Shown: positions 8,083-16,530 of the stretch, one piece after another
Position numbering within the stretch: position 1 is the stretch's first letter
How the letters are laid out: each line of letters begins with the position of its first letter
Source: Kordiimonadales bacterium
Lineage (GTDB): Bacteria > Pseudomonadota > Alphaproteobacteria > Sphingomonadales > Kordiimonadaceae
Reading direction: 5' to 3'
DNA length: 64,000 nucleotides
Assembly: GCA_002401685.1 (NCBI GenBank)
Contig: NVTU01000009.1
Coordinates: 1 to 64,000 of the forward strand
Translations under genes and position numbers: made by a program
The notes under the pieces: generated by a model
Seen by the model: only the letters and a program-made list of their open reading frames with translations
The model's database searches: none
What the model was told of the DNA's origin: nothing

Positions 8083-10224
8083 CTAGCCTTCAATCAGGCC
8101 AAAATCAGCCACGGTATTCACCGCAGACCGAATTTCAGAAAGAAGCGCCAATCGGTTTGCCCGAATATCCGCCTCATCAGCATTTACAATCACTGCCTCA
8201 AAAAAGGCATCGATCGGCACTCTTAAAGTAGATAGAGCGGCCATCGCCTTTTCAAAGTCTTCATCCGTAAGCGCCGCCTCGGCTTCGGCCTTTGCGTCTT
8301 TAAGAGCAATATGAAGCGATTTTTCTTCAGCAAGCGTTAACAGCGCCATATCCACAGACTGATCGTAAGCTTTGCCGTCTTTTTTCTCTTCAATGCGCAG
8401 GATGTTCGCCGCCCGCTTGTAACCCGCCAGCAAGTTAACGCCGTCATCTGTTTCAAGCGCTGCGGAAAGGGCCGCCACACGGTCAAGAATGCGCACCAAA
8501 TCATCATCGCCTTTGGCAAACACAGCATCAATCAAATCATGCCTAACGCCCTTATCGCGTTGCTGCACTTTGAGCCGGTCACCAAAGAATGAGAGGAGTT
8601 CTGCACCTCTATGAACACCTATTGCAACACCCAATGCTACTTCAAGGTCATCCGCTGTACCGTGCATTTTTTCATCAATTTTGGCCCGTATCAGTACGTT
8701 ACCTTGATCGAGGTACCCAAGCAAAGCAGCTGCCAGAACCGCCTGCAATTCCAGACGCACGTTATTTTCGGTAATCAACCGAATTATACCAAGCGCAGAG
8801 CGACGCAGTGCAAACGGGTCTTTTGAACCCGTTGGCTTTTGGTCAATACCAAAGAACCCAACAAGAGTATCTAACTTTTCAGCCAACGCCACCGCCACAG
8901 AAACGGGCGCAGATGGGCACGCATCATTCGGGCCTGCTGGCGCATAATGATCGCGTGCAGCGTCAGCTACAGCCTGAGCCTCGCCTTGAGCAAGAGCGTA
9001 ATAGCGACCCATTGTCCCTTGAAGGCTAGCGAATTCATTTACCATGCCTGACACCAGATCTGCTTTGGCAAGTTCTGCAGCGCGCTCGGCTTGGTCAGCA
9101 TCACAGCCGTCGATGAAGCCGGCCAGATAACGCGACAGTTTCTTCATCCGCTCAACGCGGTCAGAAACCATGCCGAGGTCTTTATGGAACACTATGTCTT
9201 TCAGCGCGCCCAGATTATCATCGAGCTTGCCTTTAAGGTCCTGCTCCCAGAAGAATTTGGCATCTGCAAGGCGCGCGGCCAGCACACGCTGGTTACCCTG
9301 CGTGATGGCCGTGCCGTCATCGGTTGGTTCGATGTTGGCAGCGAAGATGAATTTATTGGCAAGCTTGCCTGTGGCCGGGTCGCGCGTCACAAAATACTTC
9401 TGATCCTTCTTCATCGTCAGGATCAGTACCTCTTCCGGCACCGCGAGGAAATCAGGATCAAACTTACCGATCATTGGCACTGGCCATTCAACAAGGCCCG
9501 CCACTTCTTCAAGCAAGCCGCGATCTGCCACGAGCTCGAGACCAGCAGCGGATGCGAGCGTTTGTGCAGTATCGGCGATCAACGTCGCACGGCGTGCTGG
9601 ATCAAGAATAACATTATGGTCAAGAAGTTTGGCTTTATAATCGCCAAAATCAGAAACCGTGAAAGGCTCGGGTGCCATAAAGCGGTGCCCTTGCGTATAA
9701 TTGCCGGCCTGCACACCTTCAATTTCAAACTTAACTATATTACCGCCAAAGACGCAGATGATAGAATGCAGCGGCCGCACCCACTTTAGAGCGCCCGCGC
9801 CCCAGCGCTGTGATTTTGGCCACGGGAAGTTGCGTACGGCAGCTTCTACGGCTTCGGCAATTACTTCAGTCGCGGCCCGGCCCGGCTTTTCAATTTTGGC
9901 GTAAAAGAAAGTACCCTTCTTCTCTTCGCGTTCCTCAAGCTGGTCGCGTGTCACACCTGCGCCGCGCATAAAGCCTTCAAGCGCTTTTTCCGGCGCACGT
10001 GTGCTAGGACCGCGGCGTTCTTCGCTAATATCCGGCGTTGAGGTCGGCACACCCGTTACAGAAAGCGCGAGCCTGCGCGGTGTAGCAAAGGCTGCAGCAA
10101 CTTCAAACGTAAGCCCCGCATCCGTTAGGCTAGCAGTGATCATACGCTTCAGGTCGCCTGAGGCTTTCGCCTGCATGCGCGCTGGAATTTCTTCCGAGAA
10201 TAATTCTATCAGGAGATCAGCCAT
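8083..10224 (-). CDS. glyS: Glycine--tRNA ligase beta subunit
   Basis: Beta chain of the bacterial tetrameric glycyl-tRNA synthetase. It recognises tRNA(Gly), while the alpha chain forms glycyl-adenylate. The 713-residue protein starts MADLLIELFSEEIPARMQ, the standard GlyS N-terminus (LLxELxxEELPxR). It contains the FVTRDPATGKL and ADAKFFWEQDLK regions and a C-terminal DALR-like tRNA-binding segment. The start codon lies one base after the glyQ stop, so the two subunits are almost certainly translationally coupled. Confidence 0.97.
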   Translation of the reverse strand: MADLLIELFSEEIPARMQAKASGDLKRMITASLTDAGLTFEVAAAFATPRRLALSVTGVPTSTPDISEERRGPSTRAPEKALEGFMRGAGVTRDQLEEREEKKGTFFYAKIEKPGRAATEVIAEAVEAAVRNFPWPKSQRWGAGALKWVRPLHSIICVFGGNIVKFEIEGVQAGNYTQGHRFMAPEPFTVSDFGDYKAKLLDHNVILDPARRATLIADTAQTLASAAGLELVADRGLLEEVAGLVEWPVPMIGKFDPDFLAVPEEVLILTMKKDQKYFVTRDPATGKLANKFIFAANIEPTDDGTAITQGNQRVLAARLADAKFFWEQDLKGKLDDNLGALKDIVFHKDLGMVSDRVERMKKLSRYLAGFIDGCDADQAERAAELAKADLVSGMVNEFASLQGTMGRYYALAQGEAQAVADAARDHYAPAGPNDACPSAPVSVAVALAEKLDTLVGFFGIDQKPTGSKDPFALRRSALGIIRLITENNVRLELQAVLAAALLGYLDQGNVLIRAKIDEKMHGTADDLEVALGVAIGVHRGAELLSFFGDRLKVQQRDKGVRHDLIDAVFAKGDDDLVRILDRVAALSAALETDDGVNLLAGYKRAANILRIEEKKDGKAYDQSVDMALLTLAEEKSLHIALKDAKAEAEAALTDEDFEKAMAALSTLRVPIDAFFEAVIVNADEADIRANRLALLSEIRSAVNTVADFGLIEG

Positions 10225-10225
10225 T

Positions 10226-11149
10226 TTATGCCTCCCCTTCTTTAGAGCGTACGGCGTTAGTGCCAGCAGCTAGTTCAGCCGATTTCTTCACCCATGCCTC
10301 GCAGCAGCCTTTTGCCAAATCGCGTACGCGGCCAATATAGGCCTGCCGCTCGGTAACAGAGATAACCCCGCGCGCGTCAAGCAGATTAAACGTGTGGCTG
10401 GATTTGATGCACTGCTCATAAGCAGGGAGCGGAAGTTCCGCCTCCAAAAGCTTGGTGCATTCAGCCTGTGCCTGGCTGAAATCCTGAAACAGCTTTTCGG
10501 TGGTGGCATGCTCAAAGTTATAAGCTGACTGCTCGCGCTCATTCTCAAGGAACACGTCACCGTACGTGACGCCGTTGCCGTTGAAATCAAGCTCGTAAAT
10601 ACTGTCCACACCCTGTACAAACATAGCTAGGCGTTCGAGACCATATGTAAGCTCGCCAGAGACCGGCTTGCATTCAATGCCGCCAACCTGTTGGAAATAG
10701 GTATATTGGCTGACTTCCATACCGTCGCACCAGATTTCCCAGCCGAGACCCCAAGCGCCGAGCGTTGGGCTTTCCCAATCATCTTCAACAAAGCGGATAT
10801 CATGCAGTTTGCTGTCGATACCAATGGCTTCCAAGCTGCCCAGATAAAGCGCCTGCATGTCAGCCGGGCTAGGCTTAAGGATCACCTGAAACTGGTAATA
10901 ATGCTGCAAGCGGTTCGGGTTTTCACCATACCGACCATCCGTTGGCCTTCGGCACGGCTGCACATAGGCAGCTTTCCAGCTATCAGGCCCAAGGGCGCGC
11001 AGTGTGGTCGCCGGGTGAAATGTGCCTGCGCCCATTTCCATATCGTGCGGCTGCAAAATCAGGCAGCCATGATCCGCCCAATAGCTTTGAAGCGTGAGGA
11101 TCATTGTCTGGAAAGGCATTCCGCCTTTAGTAGAGAAATTAACTGTCAT
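10226..11149 (-). CDS. glyQ: Glycine--tRNA ligase alpha subunit
   Basis: Catalytic chain of the class II glycyl-tRNA synthetase. Clear conserved stretches are [56 protein letters not shown] and the [20 protein letters not shown] active-site region. The 307 residues match the family length. The ATG at 11149 is the first possible start. A second ATG at 11119 ([10 protein letters not shown]) has a better AAGG site and also fits the family, so the first ten residues are uncertain. It forms an operon with glyS. Confidence 0.97.
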   Translation of the reverse strand: MTVNFSTKGGMPFQTMILTLQSYWADHGCLILQPHDMEMGAGTFHPATTLRALGPDSWKAAYVQPCRRPTDGRYGENPNRLQHYYQFQVILKPSPADMQALYLGSLEAIGIDSKLHDIRFVEDDWESPTLGAWGLGWEIWCDGMEVSQYTYFQQVGGIECKPVSGELTYGLERLAMFVQGVDSIYELDFNGNGVTYGDVFLENEREQSAYNFEHATTEKLFQDFSQAQAECTKLLEAELPLPAYEQCIKSSHTFNLLDARGVISVTERQAYIGRVRDLAKGCCEAWVKKSAELAAGTNAVRSKEGEA

Positions 11150-11248
11150 AGCGGCCGCTTAAATCCGAATTTAAAAAGTGATATTTGGCTGCAACCTAAC
11201 GGCAGCAAAAGGCCCGGTCAAGCGCCTGATTACCTTGTTTTTTCAAGC

Positions 11249-11989
11249 TTATTCAGTAACCACGATGGGCACGCCATTTGTGACCACAAAAGTATGCTCA
11301 AATTGGGCGCCGTGCCCGCCTTCCGAAAGGCGAAGCGTCCAACCGTCCTCATCTTCAACATAGTGGCGGCTGCCTGTTGTTAAAAACGGTTCAATCGTCA
11401 GTACCTGCCCTTCATGAAGCACAGTGCGGTCAGACGGATTGTAGGTGTTTGGCACTGTTGGTTCTTCGTGGATCCAGCCACCAACACCGTGGCCGTTCAG
11501 CCCTTCAATGATCTGAAAGCCATGCTTGTAGGCTTCTTTTTGAACAGTTTTTCCAACAACATTAACGCGCTGGCCCGCACGCGCTGCAAACATAGCCTTG
11601 CGCTGCGCTGCCTTTGTTGTGTCGAGCAATTTCTGCAGGCGCGGCGAGATTTTCCCAATAGGGAAGCTAGCGCCAGTATCTGCAAACACGCCGTCTTTCT
11701 CAGCCGATACATCGATATTGATCAGGTCGCCCTCAATAAGCGGGATATCACCGGGGATACCGTGCGCCACAGCGTCGCCCACCGAAATACATGTGAAACC
11801 AGGGAACTCATACGCCAGCATTGGCGCTGAGCGCGCGCCAGCCTCTTCCAGCATCTTGCCGCCCATCTCATCCAATTCGCGAGGTGTAATGCCGGGACGA
11901 ACTGCGGCGCCCATGGCTGCCAGTATATCGCGGCAAATTGCACCAATAATTTTCAGCTTTTCCAGCTGCTCGGGGCCGTCAATTGTCAT
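11249..11989 (-). CDS. map: Type I methionine aminopeptidase
   Basis: Removes the initiator methionine from nascent proteins using two metal ions. The metal ligands are all visible in order: Asp in INIDV, Asp in GVFADTGASF, His in NGHGVGGWIHEEP, Glu in TIEPF and Glu in AQFEHT, plus the substrate-binding His in VAHGIPG. The 246-residue length is normal for a single-domain bacterial type Ia enzyme without the zinc-finger extension. It lies 100 bp upstream of glyQ on the same strand and directly downstream of the chorismate mutase gene. Confidence 0.97.
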   Translation of the reverse strand: MTIDGPEQLEKLKIIGAICRDILAAMGAAVRPGITPRELDEMGGKMLEEAGARSAPMLAYEFPGFTCISVGDAVAHGIPGDIPLIEGDLINIDVSAEKDGVFADTGASFPIGKISPRLQKLLDTTKAAQRKAMFAARAGQRVNVVGKTVQKEAYKHGFQIIEGLNGHGVGGWIHEEPTVPNTYNPSDRTVLHEGQVLTIEPFLTTGSRHYVEDEDGWTLRLSEGGHGAQFEHTFVVTNGVPIVVTE

Positions 11990-12016
11990 GAATTTTCCTG
12001 AAAATACAGTTGATTG

Positions 12017-12322
12017 TTATAGGTTGCCGCTTTCACGGATACGCTCATGGTGCTGGATTACTTCACGGATGATAAAGTGTAGAAACTTCTCACTAAATTC
12101 CGGGTCTAGATTAGCGCTTTTCGCAAGGGCACGCAACCGTTCGATCTGCTCATCTTCACGGGCTGGGTCGGCGGGCGGCAGATCATTTTCACTTTTGTAA
12201 TAGCCAACAGCTTTGGTGATTTTAAAGCGCTCAGCTAACATAAAAACAAGGGCAGCATCGATGTTATCAATGCTTTCGCGAAACGCCTGTAATTTTTGAC
12301 GGTGCTCGTTACTCATGGGCAC
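12017..12322 (-). CDS. AroQ-type chorismate mutase
   Basis: Small all-helical enzyme of the AroQ fold that turns chorismate into prephenate for phenylalanine and tyrosine synthesis. The 101 residues show the expected pattern: R.SIDNIDAALVFMLAERF, then KITKAVGYYK (conserved Lys), PADPAREDEQIERL, and the C-terminal FIIREVIQHHERI helix. The GTG at 12322 has GGAGAG 8 bases upstream, whereas the ATG two codons later is 14 bases from it, so GTG is preferred. It is monofunctional: no prephenate dehydratase domain is attached. It lies 24 bp after the S49 peptidase gene, probably in one operon. Confidence 0.88.
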   Translation of the reverse strand: MPMSNEHRQKLQAFRESIDNIDAALVFMLAERFKITKAVGYYKSENDLPPADPAREDEQIERLRALAKSANLDPEFSEKFLHFIIREVIQHHERIRESGNL

Positions 12323-12346
12323 GGGTCTCTCTCCAAATTAGATTAA

Positions 12347-13225
12347 TCATAGCCCAAACTTATTCCACCACAGTCGCTCTTCAACGGCAGAAAGCAAACC
12401 GCGCGGCAAATCCGCCAGATCACCACCACCAAACTCACTTGAGGTACTGTTCAGCCCAAACAGTGCGCCCAAGCGCTTTTTCTTAACCGCAAACATCCGC
12501 AGCTTTACGTTATTCCCGAACCGTGCCCGCAGGACAGTCCGCGCATCGCCGATGCCGTCAATTAAACCCATTTTCACTGCCTCAGCACCGGTGAACACTT
12601 CGCCAGAGAATATTCGGCTACGCAGGCCTTTCAGCCTTTTACCGCGCCGGTCCCGAACGAGCTTCTTGAAATTCTCGTGTAGCTCATGCTGAATTTCTTT
12701 AAGCCGCGTCACATCCTTAGCGTCTTCGTCCTGAAAAGCGTCAAGCATCGCCTTGCTTTCGCCTGCCGTATAAAGCCTGCGCTCGATCCCCAGCTTTTTA
12801 ATCGCTTCTTTAAAGCCGAAGCCGCTTGAAACCACACCGATGCTGCCAACAATAGAGGATTCGTTAGCAAAAATTTCGTCTGCTGCGAGCGCCAGCATAT
12901 AACCCCCAGACGCAGCCAAGTCCTCTGCGAACGCAAGCACTGGAACATCGCGCTCCCGCGCTAGATCGCGGATGCGTTTGCAAATCATCGCGGATTGCAC
13001 AGGCGACCCGCCGGGCGAGTTGATCAGTAGCGCCACCGCCGAAAGTCCGGGCGTGCCGAACGCGTGCTCAATTTGTGACGTCACGCTTTCAAGGCTAAGA
13101 TTCTGTCGAAACCGGCCACCGGCTGCAATAATTCCGTAGAGCTTCACCACCGCTACGCGCGGCGGCGGGTCGCCGAAAAAACGGCGCCGAAGGCTAAAAA
13201 AGAATTTCGCAATTTCCTGTGCCAT
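12347..13225 (-). CDS. S49 family signal-peptide peptidase (SppA/SohB-like)
   Basis: Serine/lysine-dyad peptidase of the ClpP/crotonase fold, thought to degrade remnant signal peptides or membrane-associated peptides. Visible features are LLINSPGGSP (about residues 67-75), the nucleophile in IVGSIGVV (Ser128) and the general base in TAGESKAMLD (Lys158). It is 292 residues, the short single-domain form rather than the 600-residue SppA. The N-terminus (IAKFFFSLRRRFFG) is amphipathic with no convincing signal peptide. The gene runs with the chorismate mutase and map genes downstream and starts 37 bp after the methyltransferase stop. Confidence 0.9.
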   Translation of the reverse strand: MAQEIAKFFFSLRRRFFGDPPPRVAVVKLYGIIAAGGRFRQNLSLESVTSQIEHAFGTPGLSAVALLINSPGGSPVQSAMICKRIRDLARERDVPVLAFAEDLAASGGYMLALAADEIFANESSIVGSIGVVSSGFGFKEAIKKLGIERRLYTAGESKAMLDAFQDEDAKDVTRLKEIQHELHENFKKLVRDRRGKRLKGLRSRIFSGEVFTGAEAVKMGLIDGIGDARTVLRARFGNNVKLRMFAVKKKRLGALFGLNSTSSEFGGGDLADLPRGLLSAVEERLWWNKFGL

Positions 13226-13262
13226 ACCTGCTCTCGATTATGCTTGTCCTTAAATACGGGTT

Positions 13263-14048
13263 TTATGCTTTAGACGCAAAGGCTTTCAGGTCCAGTGCTT
13301 CACCGTCCATCAAGATTGAGAGCGCCTTAGCGGTATACCGGTCCTCTGTCCCGTGAAGAATAAGCCCAGGGGAAAGTGTGGCGCCTCCGCGCATACCCTT
13401 ACGCCCCTGAATGATAACCCGCTTTGCCGCGACACCTGCGCGCGGCCACAAAGGCATGATAATCAAATCCCCCACGCGCCGGTACAAGTGGGCAATAATT
13501 TCGTCCAGTCTATCGGCCCTACATACAATTGTGACCGTGCCTTTGTTTTTGACTTTATGAATCGCGAAGCGCAGCCAGTCCTTCAGGGAAGCGTTACTCT
13601 CCATATGGGCAATACCTTTGCCTTCTTCTGGCGGCTTAATGGCCTTTCCTGCAGGCAAATAAGGCGGATTAAGCATCACATGGTCATATTGGCTTTGCGG
13701 GCCGGATAGATCAGTAATACAGCCCTCTTCAATGGAAACGCTTGTGGAAAGATTATTTAGCAATACATTGCGGCGCGCTAATTCGATCATTCCAGCCTGC
13801 AAATCAATCCCCGCTACGTGTACGCCTTTGGTGCGGTGCGCCAAACAAATCGCGGCCCCGCCTGTTCCAACGCCCCCTTCCAAAACGGTTTCACCTGACA
13901 AAGCAGGGACAGCCGCTGCGAGAAGCACAGTATCCATCGAAACACGGTAGCCTGCTTTTGGCTGGATCAGCCGCACGGCACCGCCCAGAAAGTCATCAAT
14001 GGTTTCACTGTCGGTTGGCGACGGCATACTTACTTCAGTACAAGTCAT
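13263..14048 (-). CDS. SAM-dependent N6-adenine-type methyltransferase (TrmN6/YfiC-like)
   Basis: Rossmann-fold methyltransferase. Motif I is VLEGGVGTGGAA (residues about 55-66), the acidic SAM-binding end of strand 2 is AGIDLQAGMIELA, and the catalytic NPPY tetrapeptide is at LNPPYLPAGKA. This combination suits the TrmN6 family that methylates adenine 37 of tRNA1(Val), but the true substrate is not visible. The start is uncertain between ATG 14048 and ATG 14027; neither has an ideal site. It is divergent from the polyprenyl synthase gene, with a 218-bp shared upstream region. Confidence 0.82.
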   Translation of the reverse strand: MTCTEVSMPSPTDSETIDDFLGGAVRLIQPKAGYRVSMDTVLLAAAVPALSGETVLEGGVGTGGAAICLAHRTKGVHVAGIDLQAGMIELARRNVLLNNLSTSVSIEEGCITDLSGPQSQYDHVMLNPPYLPAGKAIKPPEEGKGIAHMESNASLKDWLRFAIHKVKNKGTVTIVCRADRLDEIIAHLYRRVGDLIIMPLWPRAGVAAKRVIIQGRKGMRGGATLSPGLILHGTEDRYTAKALSILMDGEALDLKAFASKA

Positions 14049-14266
14049 TGTTACTTAGGCTCTCCTGCGCTGTGTGATAGAAAGTGTTCAACCCGATAAC
14101 TGCGGAACATATCGAAGCATGAACCAAATGTAAGCGAAACAGGGCCGCGGTCAATCGTCACAGACCTTAATTGTCGGCGGCTTATCCTTGATTTAGCAGG
14201 TTGCGACGCTTATGTTCCTGTCAAAATAACAGCTTATTTAAAACCGACGCGATACGAGAATTAAAA

Positions 14267-15295
14267 ATGTCCAGCAACGTTGTTTCAATTGAAGACCACA
14301 AAAGCACGAAGGCCGAAGCTTCCGCCATCGAGGAAATGCAGAGCCTTACCAAACGCGACATGGCGTTGGTCAACGATACAATCACCAAACGGATGGATAG
14401 CCCAGTTGTAATGATCCCCGAGCTTGCAGGACATTTGATTGCGAGCGGCGGCAAACGGTTACGCCCTATGCTGACGTTGGCGTCTGCGCAATTAGTCGGG
14501 TATCAGGGCGACAAACATATTGGTTTGGCCACTGCCGTAGAATTCATCCATACAGCAACCCTACTGCATGATGATGTTGTGGACGGCAGCAAACTACGGC
14601 GCGGCAAAAAACCCGCCAACTTAATTTGGGGCAACCAAGCAACAGTGCTTGTCGGCGACTTTCTTTTTAGCCGCGCGTTTGAGTTGATGGTGGAAAGCGA
14701 TTCGCTGCGTGTCCTCGGTATTCTTTCAAATACGTCGGCCGTCATCACCGAAGGTGAAGTCCTTCAGCTGACTGTTGCCAGCGATTTATCAACCACCGAA
14801 GACACGTACCTGCAGGTCATTACCGCGAAAACAGCTGTTCTTTTTGCGGCAGCCTGCGAAGTTTCTGGTGTAATATCGGACGGCAGTAAAGAAGTAACAG
14901 ATGCACTTCATGCTTACGGCAAATATCTAGGCATTGCGTTTCAGCTGATTGATGATGCAATGGACTACTCAGCGCACCGCTCAACAATGGGAAAAGACGT
15001 TGGTGATGATTTCCGCGAAGGGAAAATCACGTTACCTATCATTCTCGCCTACCGCCGCGGCAGCGACGATGAACGCCTCTTCTGGAAGCGCACTATCAAT
15101 AAACTGAAACAGAGAGACGGTGATTTAGACCAAGCCATTTCCTTACTAGCCAAACACAATACACTGGAAGATACAGTTGAGCGCGCGCGCCATTACGGTG
15201 CTATGTCTAAAGACGCGCTTGCCATTTTCCCCGACTGCCCTGCAAAAAAATCAATGATGGATATTGTCGATTTCTGTATCACGCGCACTTTTTAA
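14267..15295 (+). CDS. Long-chain all-trans polyprenyl diphosphate synthase
   Basis: Adds isopentenyl units to make the side chain of ubiquinone (octaprenyl or decaprenyl). The first aspartate-rich motif is LLHDDVVD (Asp102-Asp106) and the second is QLIDDAMDY (about 227-234). GGKRLRP and GDDFREGK are also conserved. The small residues before the first motif fit a long-chain product, but chain length cannot be read reliably. I chose the ATG at 14267 (MSSNVVSIED), giving 342 residues; the frame opens at a TTG at 14201. Its last 32 bases overlap the longest reading of the ModA-like gene. Confidence 0.93.
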   Translation: MSSNVVSIEDHKSTKAEASAIEEMQSLTKRDMALVNDTITKRMDSPVVMIPELAGHLIASGGKRLRPMLTLASAQLVGYQGDKHIGLATAVEFIHTATLLHDDVVDGSKLRRGKKPANLIWGNQATVLVGDFLFSRAFELMVESDSLRVLGILSNTSAVITEGEVLQLTVASDLSTTEDTYLQVITAKTAVLFAAACEVSGVISDGSKEVTDALHAYGKYLGIAFQLIDDAMDYSAHRSTMGKDVGDDFREGKITLPIILAYRRGSDDERLFWKRTINKLKQRDGDLDQAISLLAKHNTLEDTVERARHYGAMSKDALAIFPDCPAKKSMMDIVDFCITRTF

Positions 15296-16184
15296 GTTTA
15301 GATACGGTAAGAAAGCCGTTTTTGCAGCGCTGGGCGTGCTCCCTAAAGGTATTTACAATTGGGGCAGTACGGCTGGACCAAAACACCAGCTGAGGAAAAC
15401 GCGGAATATCCTAGTTGCAGCCTTCACCGTAGGCGTTTTAGGTGCAATACCTTTATATGCGACAGATGAAAAGCCTCAAGATAGCCCGCTCATTGTTTTT
15501 GCGGCGGCTAGCCTCACCAGCACCCTTGATGTCCACGGCGCGGCTTGGGCGGAAGTTAGCGGCCGACCGGCACCCCGCTTTGTATTTGGCGGCAGCGCCA
15601 CGATGGCACGGCAAATACAAAAAGGCGCTCCGGCAGACATATTTATCTCAGCCAACGCCTATTGGGTCGACTATCTTTCCAAGCAAAATAGGCTGATCGC
15701 TTCCAGTGGGCATCCCATTGCACGCAACACGTTAGTGTTGGCAATACCAAAAACTGCGCTCGCCACTAATCCCTTCACCCCAACAAAAGAAGGTTTCGCT
15801 CTCCTCTTGGGCGGGCGACGTTTAGTGCTTGCTGATCCTGCACTCGCCCCAGCGGGCGACTATGCAAAAAGCTACCTGATAGAAGCTGGCCTTTGGCCCG
15901 CACTTAATGACCAAATAGCTTTGGTCTCGAATGTAAGACAAGCACTGCGGCTGGTTGAAACGGCTGGCTTGCCAGCCTTTATTTATGCCAGCGACGCTTA
16001 TCAAAGCCAGAAAGTATCGGTATTATTTAGGATCCCGAACACGATGGCCCCGCCAATCCTGTACCAAGCCAGCATACTTGGCAAACAAGCACGGGGCGCG
16101 CTGTCTTTCATCCAGTTTCTTCGCTCCGCTGATGCAAAGGCAATATGGCAGAAATTTGGATTTCAGGCTGTTGTCCAAAAATGA
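15264..16184 (+). CDS. Orphan ModA-like molybdate-type substrate-binding protein
   Basis: Periplasmic oxyanion-binding protein of the ModA family. FAAASLTSTLDVHGAAW, FVFGGSATMARQIQKGAPAD and IFISANAYWVDYL match the family's ligand-binding lobes, and the C-terminal ALSFIQFLRSADAKAIWQKFGF is typical. No modB or modC permease or ATPase gene is adjacent. The start is unclear. The frame opens at a TTG (15264) inside the polyprenyl synthase gene, a GTG lies at 15336, and a signal-like stretch (TRNILVAAFTVGVLGAIPLYA) follows codon 43 with no ATG before it. The mature protein probably starts near TDEKPQDSP. moaD and moaE lie 14 kb away. Confidence 0.78.
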   Translation: MSISVSRALFKFRYGKKAVFAALGVLPKGIYNWGSTAGPKHQLRKTRNILVAAFTVGVLGAIPLYATDEKPQDSPLIVFAAASLTSTLDVHGAAWAEVSGRPAPRFVFGGSATMARQIQKGAPADIFISANAYWVDYLSKQNRLIASSGHPIARNTLVLAIPKTALATNPFTPTKEGFALLLGGRRLVLADPALAPAGDYAKSYLIEAGLWPALNDQIALVSNVRQALRLVETAGLPAFIYASDAYQSQKVSVLFRIPNTMAPPILYQASILGKQARGALSFIQFLRSADAKAIWQKFGFQAVVQK

Positions 16185-16285
16185 AACACTATCTTCTGTA
16201 TCATTACGGGACAAAACCGTCCCATTGCCGGACCCCTCCGACATCCTAAGTTGCTAAGCCATTGAATTTTCTACTATCAGGAAAT

Positions 16286-16301
16286 TGGCACACAGCTTGC
16301 T
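16286..16301 (+). promoter_or_regulatory. Sigma-54 (RpoN) -24/-12 promoter
   Basis: TGGCAC (16286-16291), five bases, then TTGCT (16297-16301) is an essentially perfect match to the RpoN consensus TGGCAC-N5-TTGCW. The GC doublet at 16299-16300 places the start near 16312. It stands in the 346-bp gap (16185-16530) between the ModA-like gene and the MBL hydrolase gene, about 230 bases before the next start codon. Enhancer-binding sites could not be identified. Confidence 0.65.
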
Positions 16302-16311
16302 CTTAGTGCAG

Positions 16312-16452
16312 CATACCCGAAGCACATAGCTACTTACAATCGGGTTCCTGAATACCGGTCGCACCGGCTGCCACTGACGCGACCACGGCTTAGAAACCGG
16401 ACATGCTACATTTTCTGCCCCACCTCAATCCGCCGTAGCATGTCCGGTCTTC
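16312..16452 (+). ncRNA. Candidate structured RNA downstream of the sigma-54 promoter
   Basis: Three hairpins follow the predicted start. H1 pairs ACCCGA (16315-16320) with TCGGGT (16340-16345). H2 pairs CCGGT (16355-16359) with ACCGG (16363-16367). H3 pairs a 14-base arm ACCGGACATGCTAC (16396-16409) perfectly with 16435-16448. H3 encloses a 25-base loop rich in C (TGCCCCACCTC), which contains CACCTC, also present in the anti-Shine-Dalgarno end of 16S rRNA. The U-tract after H3 is poor (CTTCT), so H3 could be a weak terminator, a processed end, or a leader structure for the MBL gene. A tiny frame, ATG-CTA...CCG-TAG (11 codons), spans H3 without a clear ribosome site. Confidence 0.4.
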
Positions 16453-16530
16453 TACCATCTCTCTTTCCCCCTACACATTTTTGCCCTATTTACTGTTCAG
16501 TCCCTTAATGAAGCCTGAGCACCAATTGAT

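Noticed and set aside
9091-9789. 232-codon plus-strand ORF
   Set aside because: Lies wholly opposite glyS, an intact conserved gene; shadow frame.
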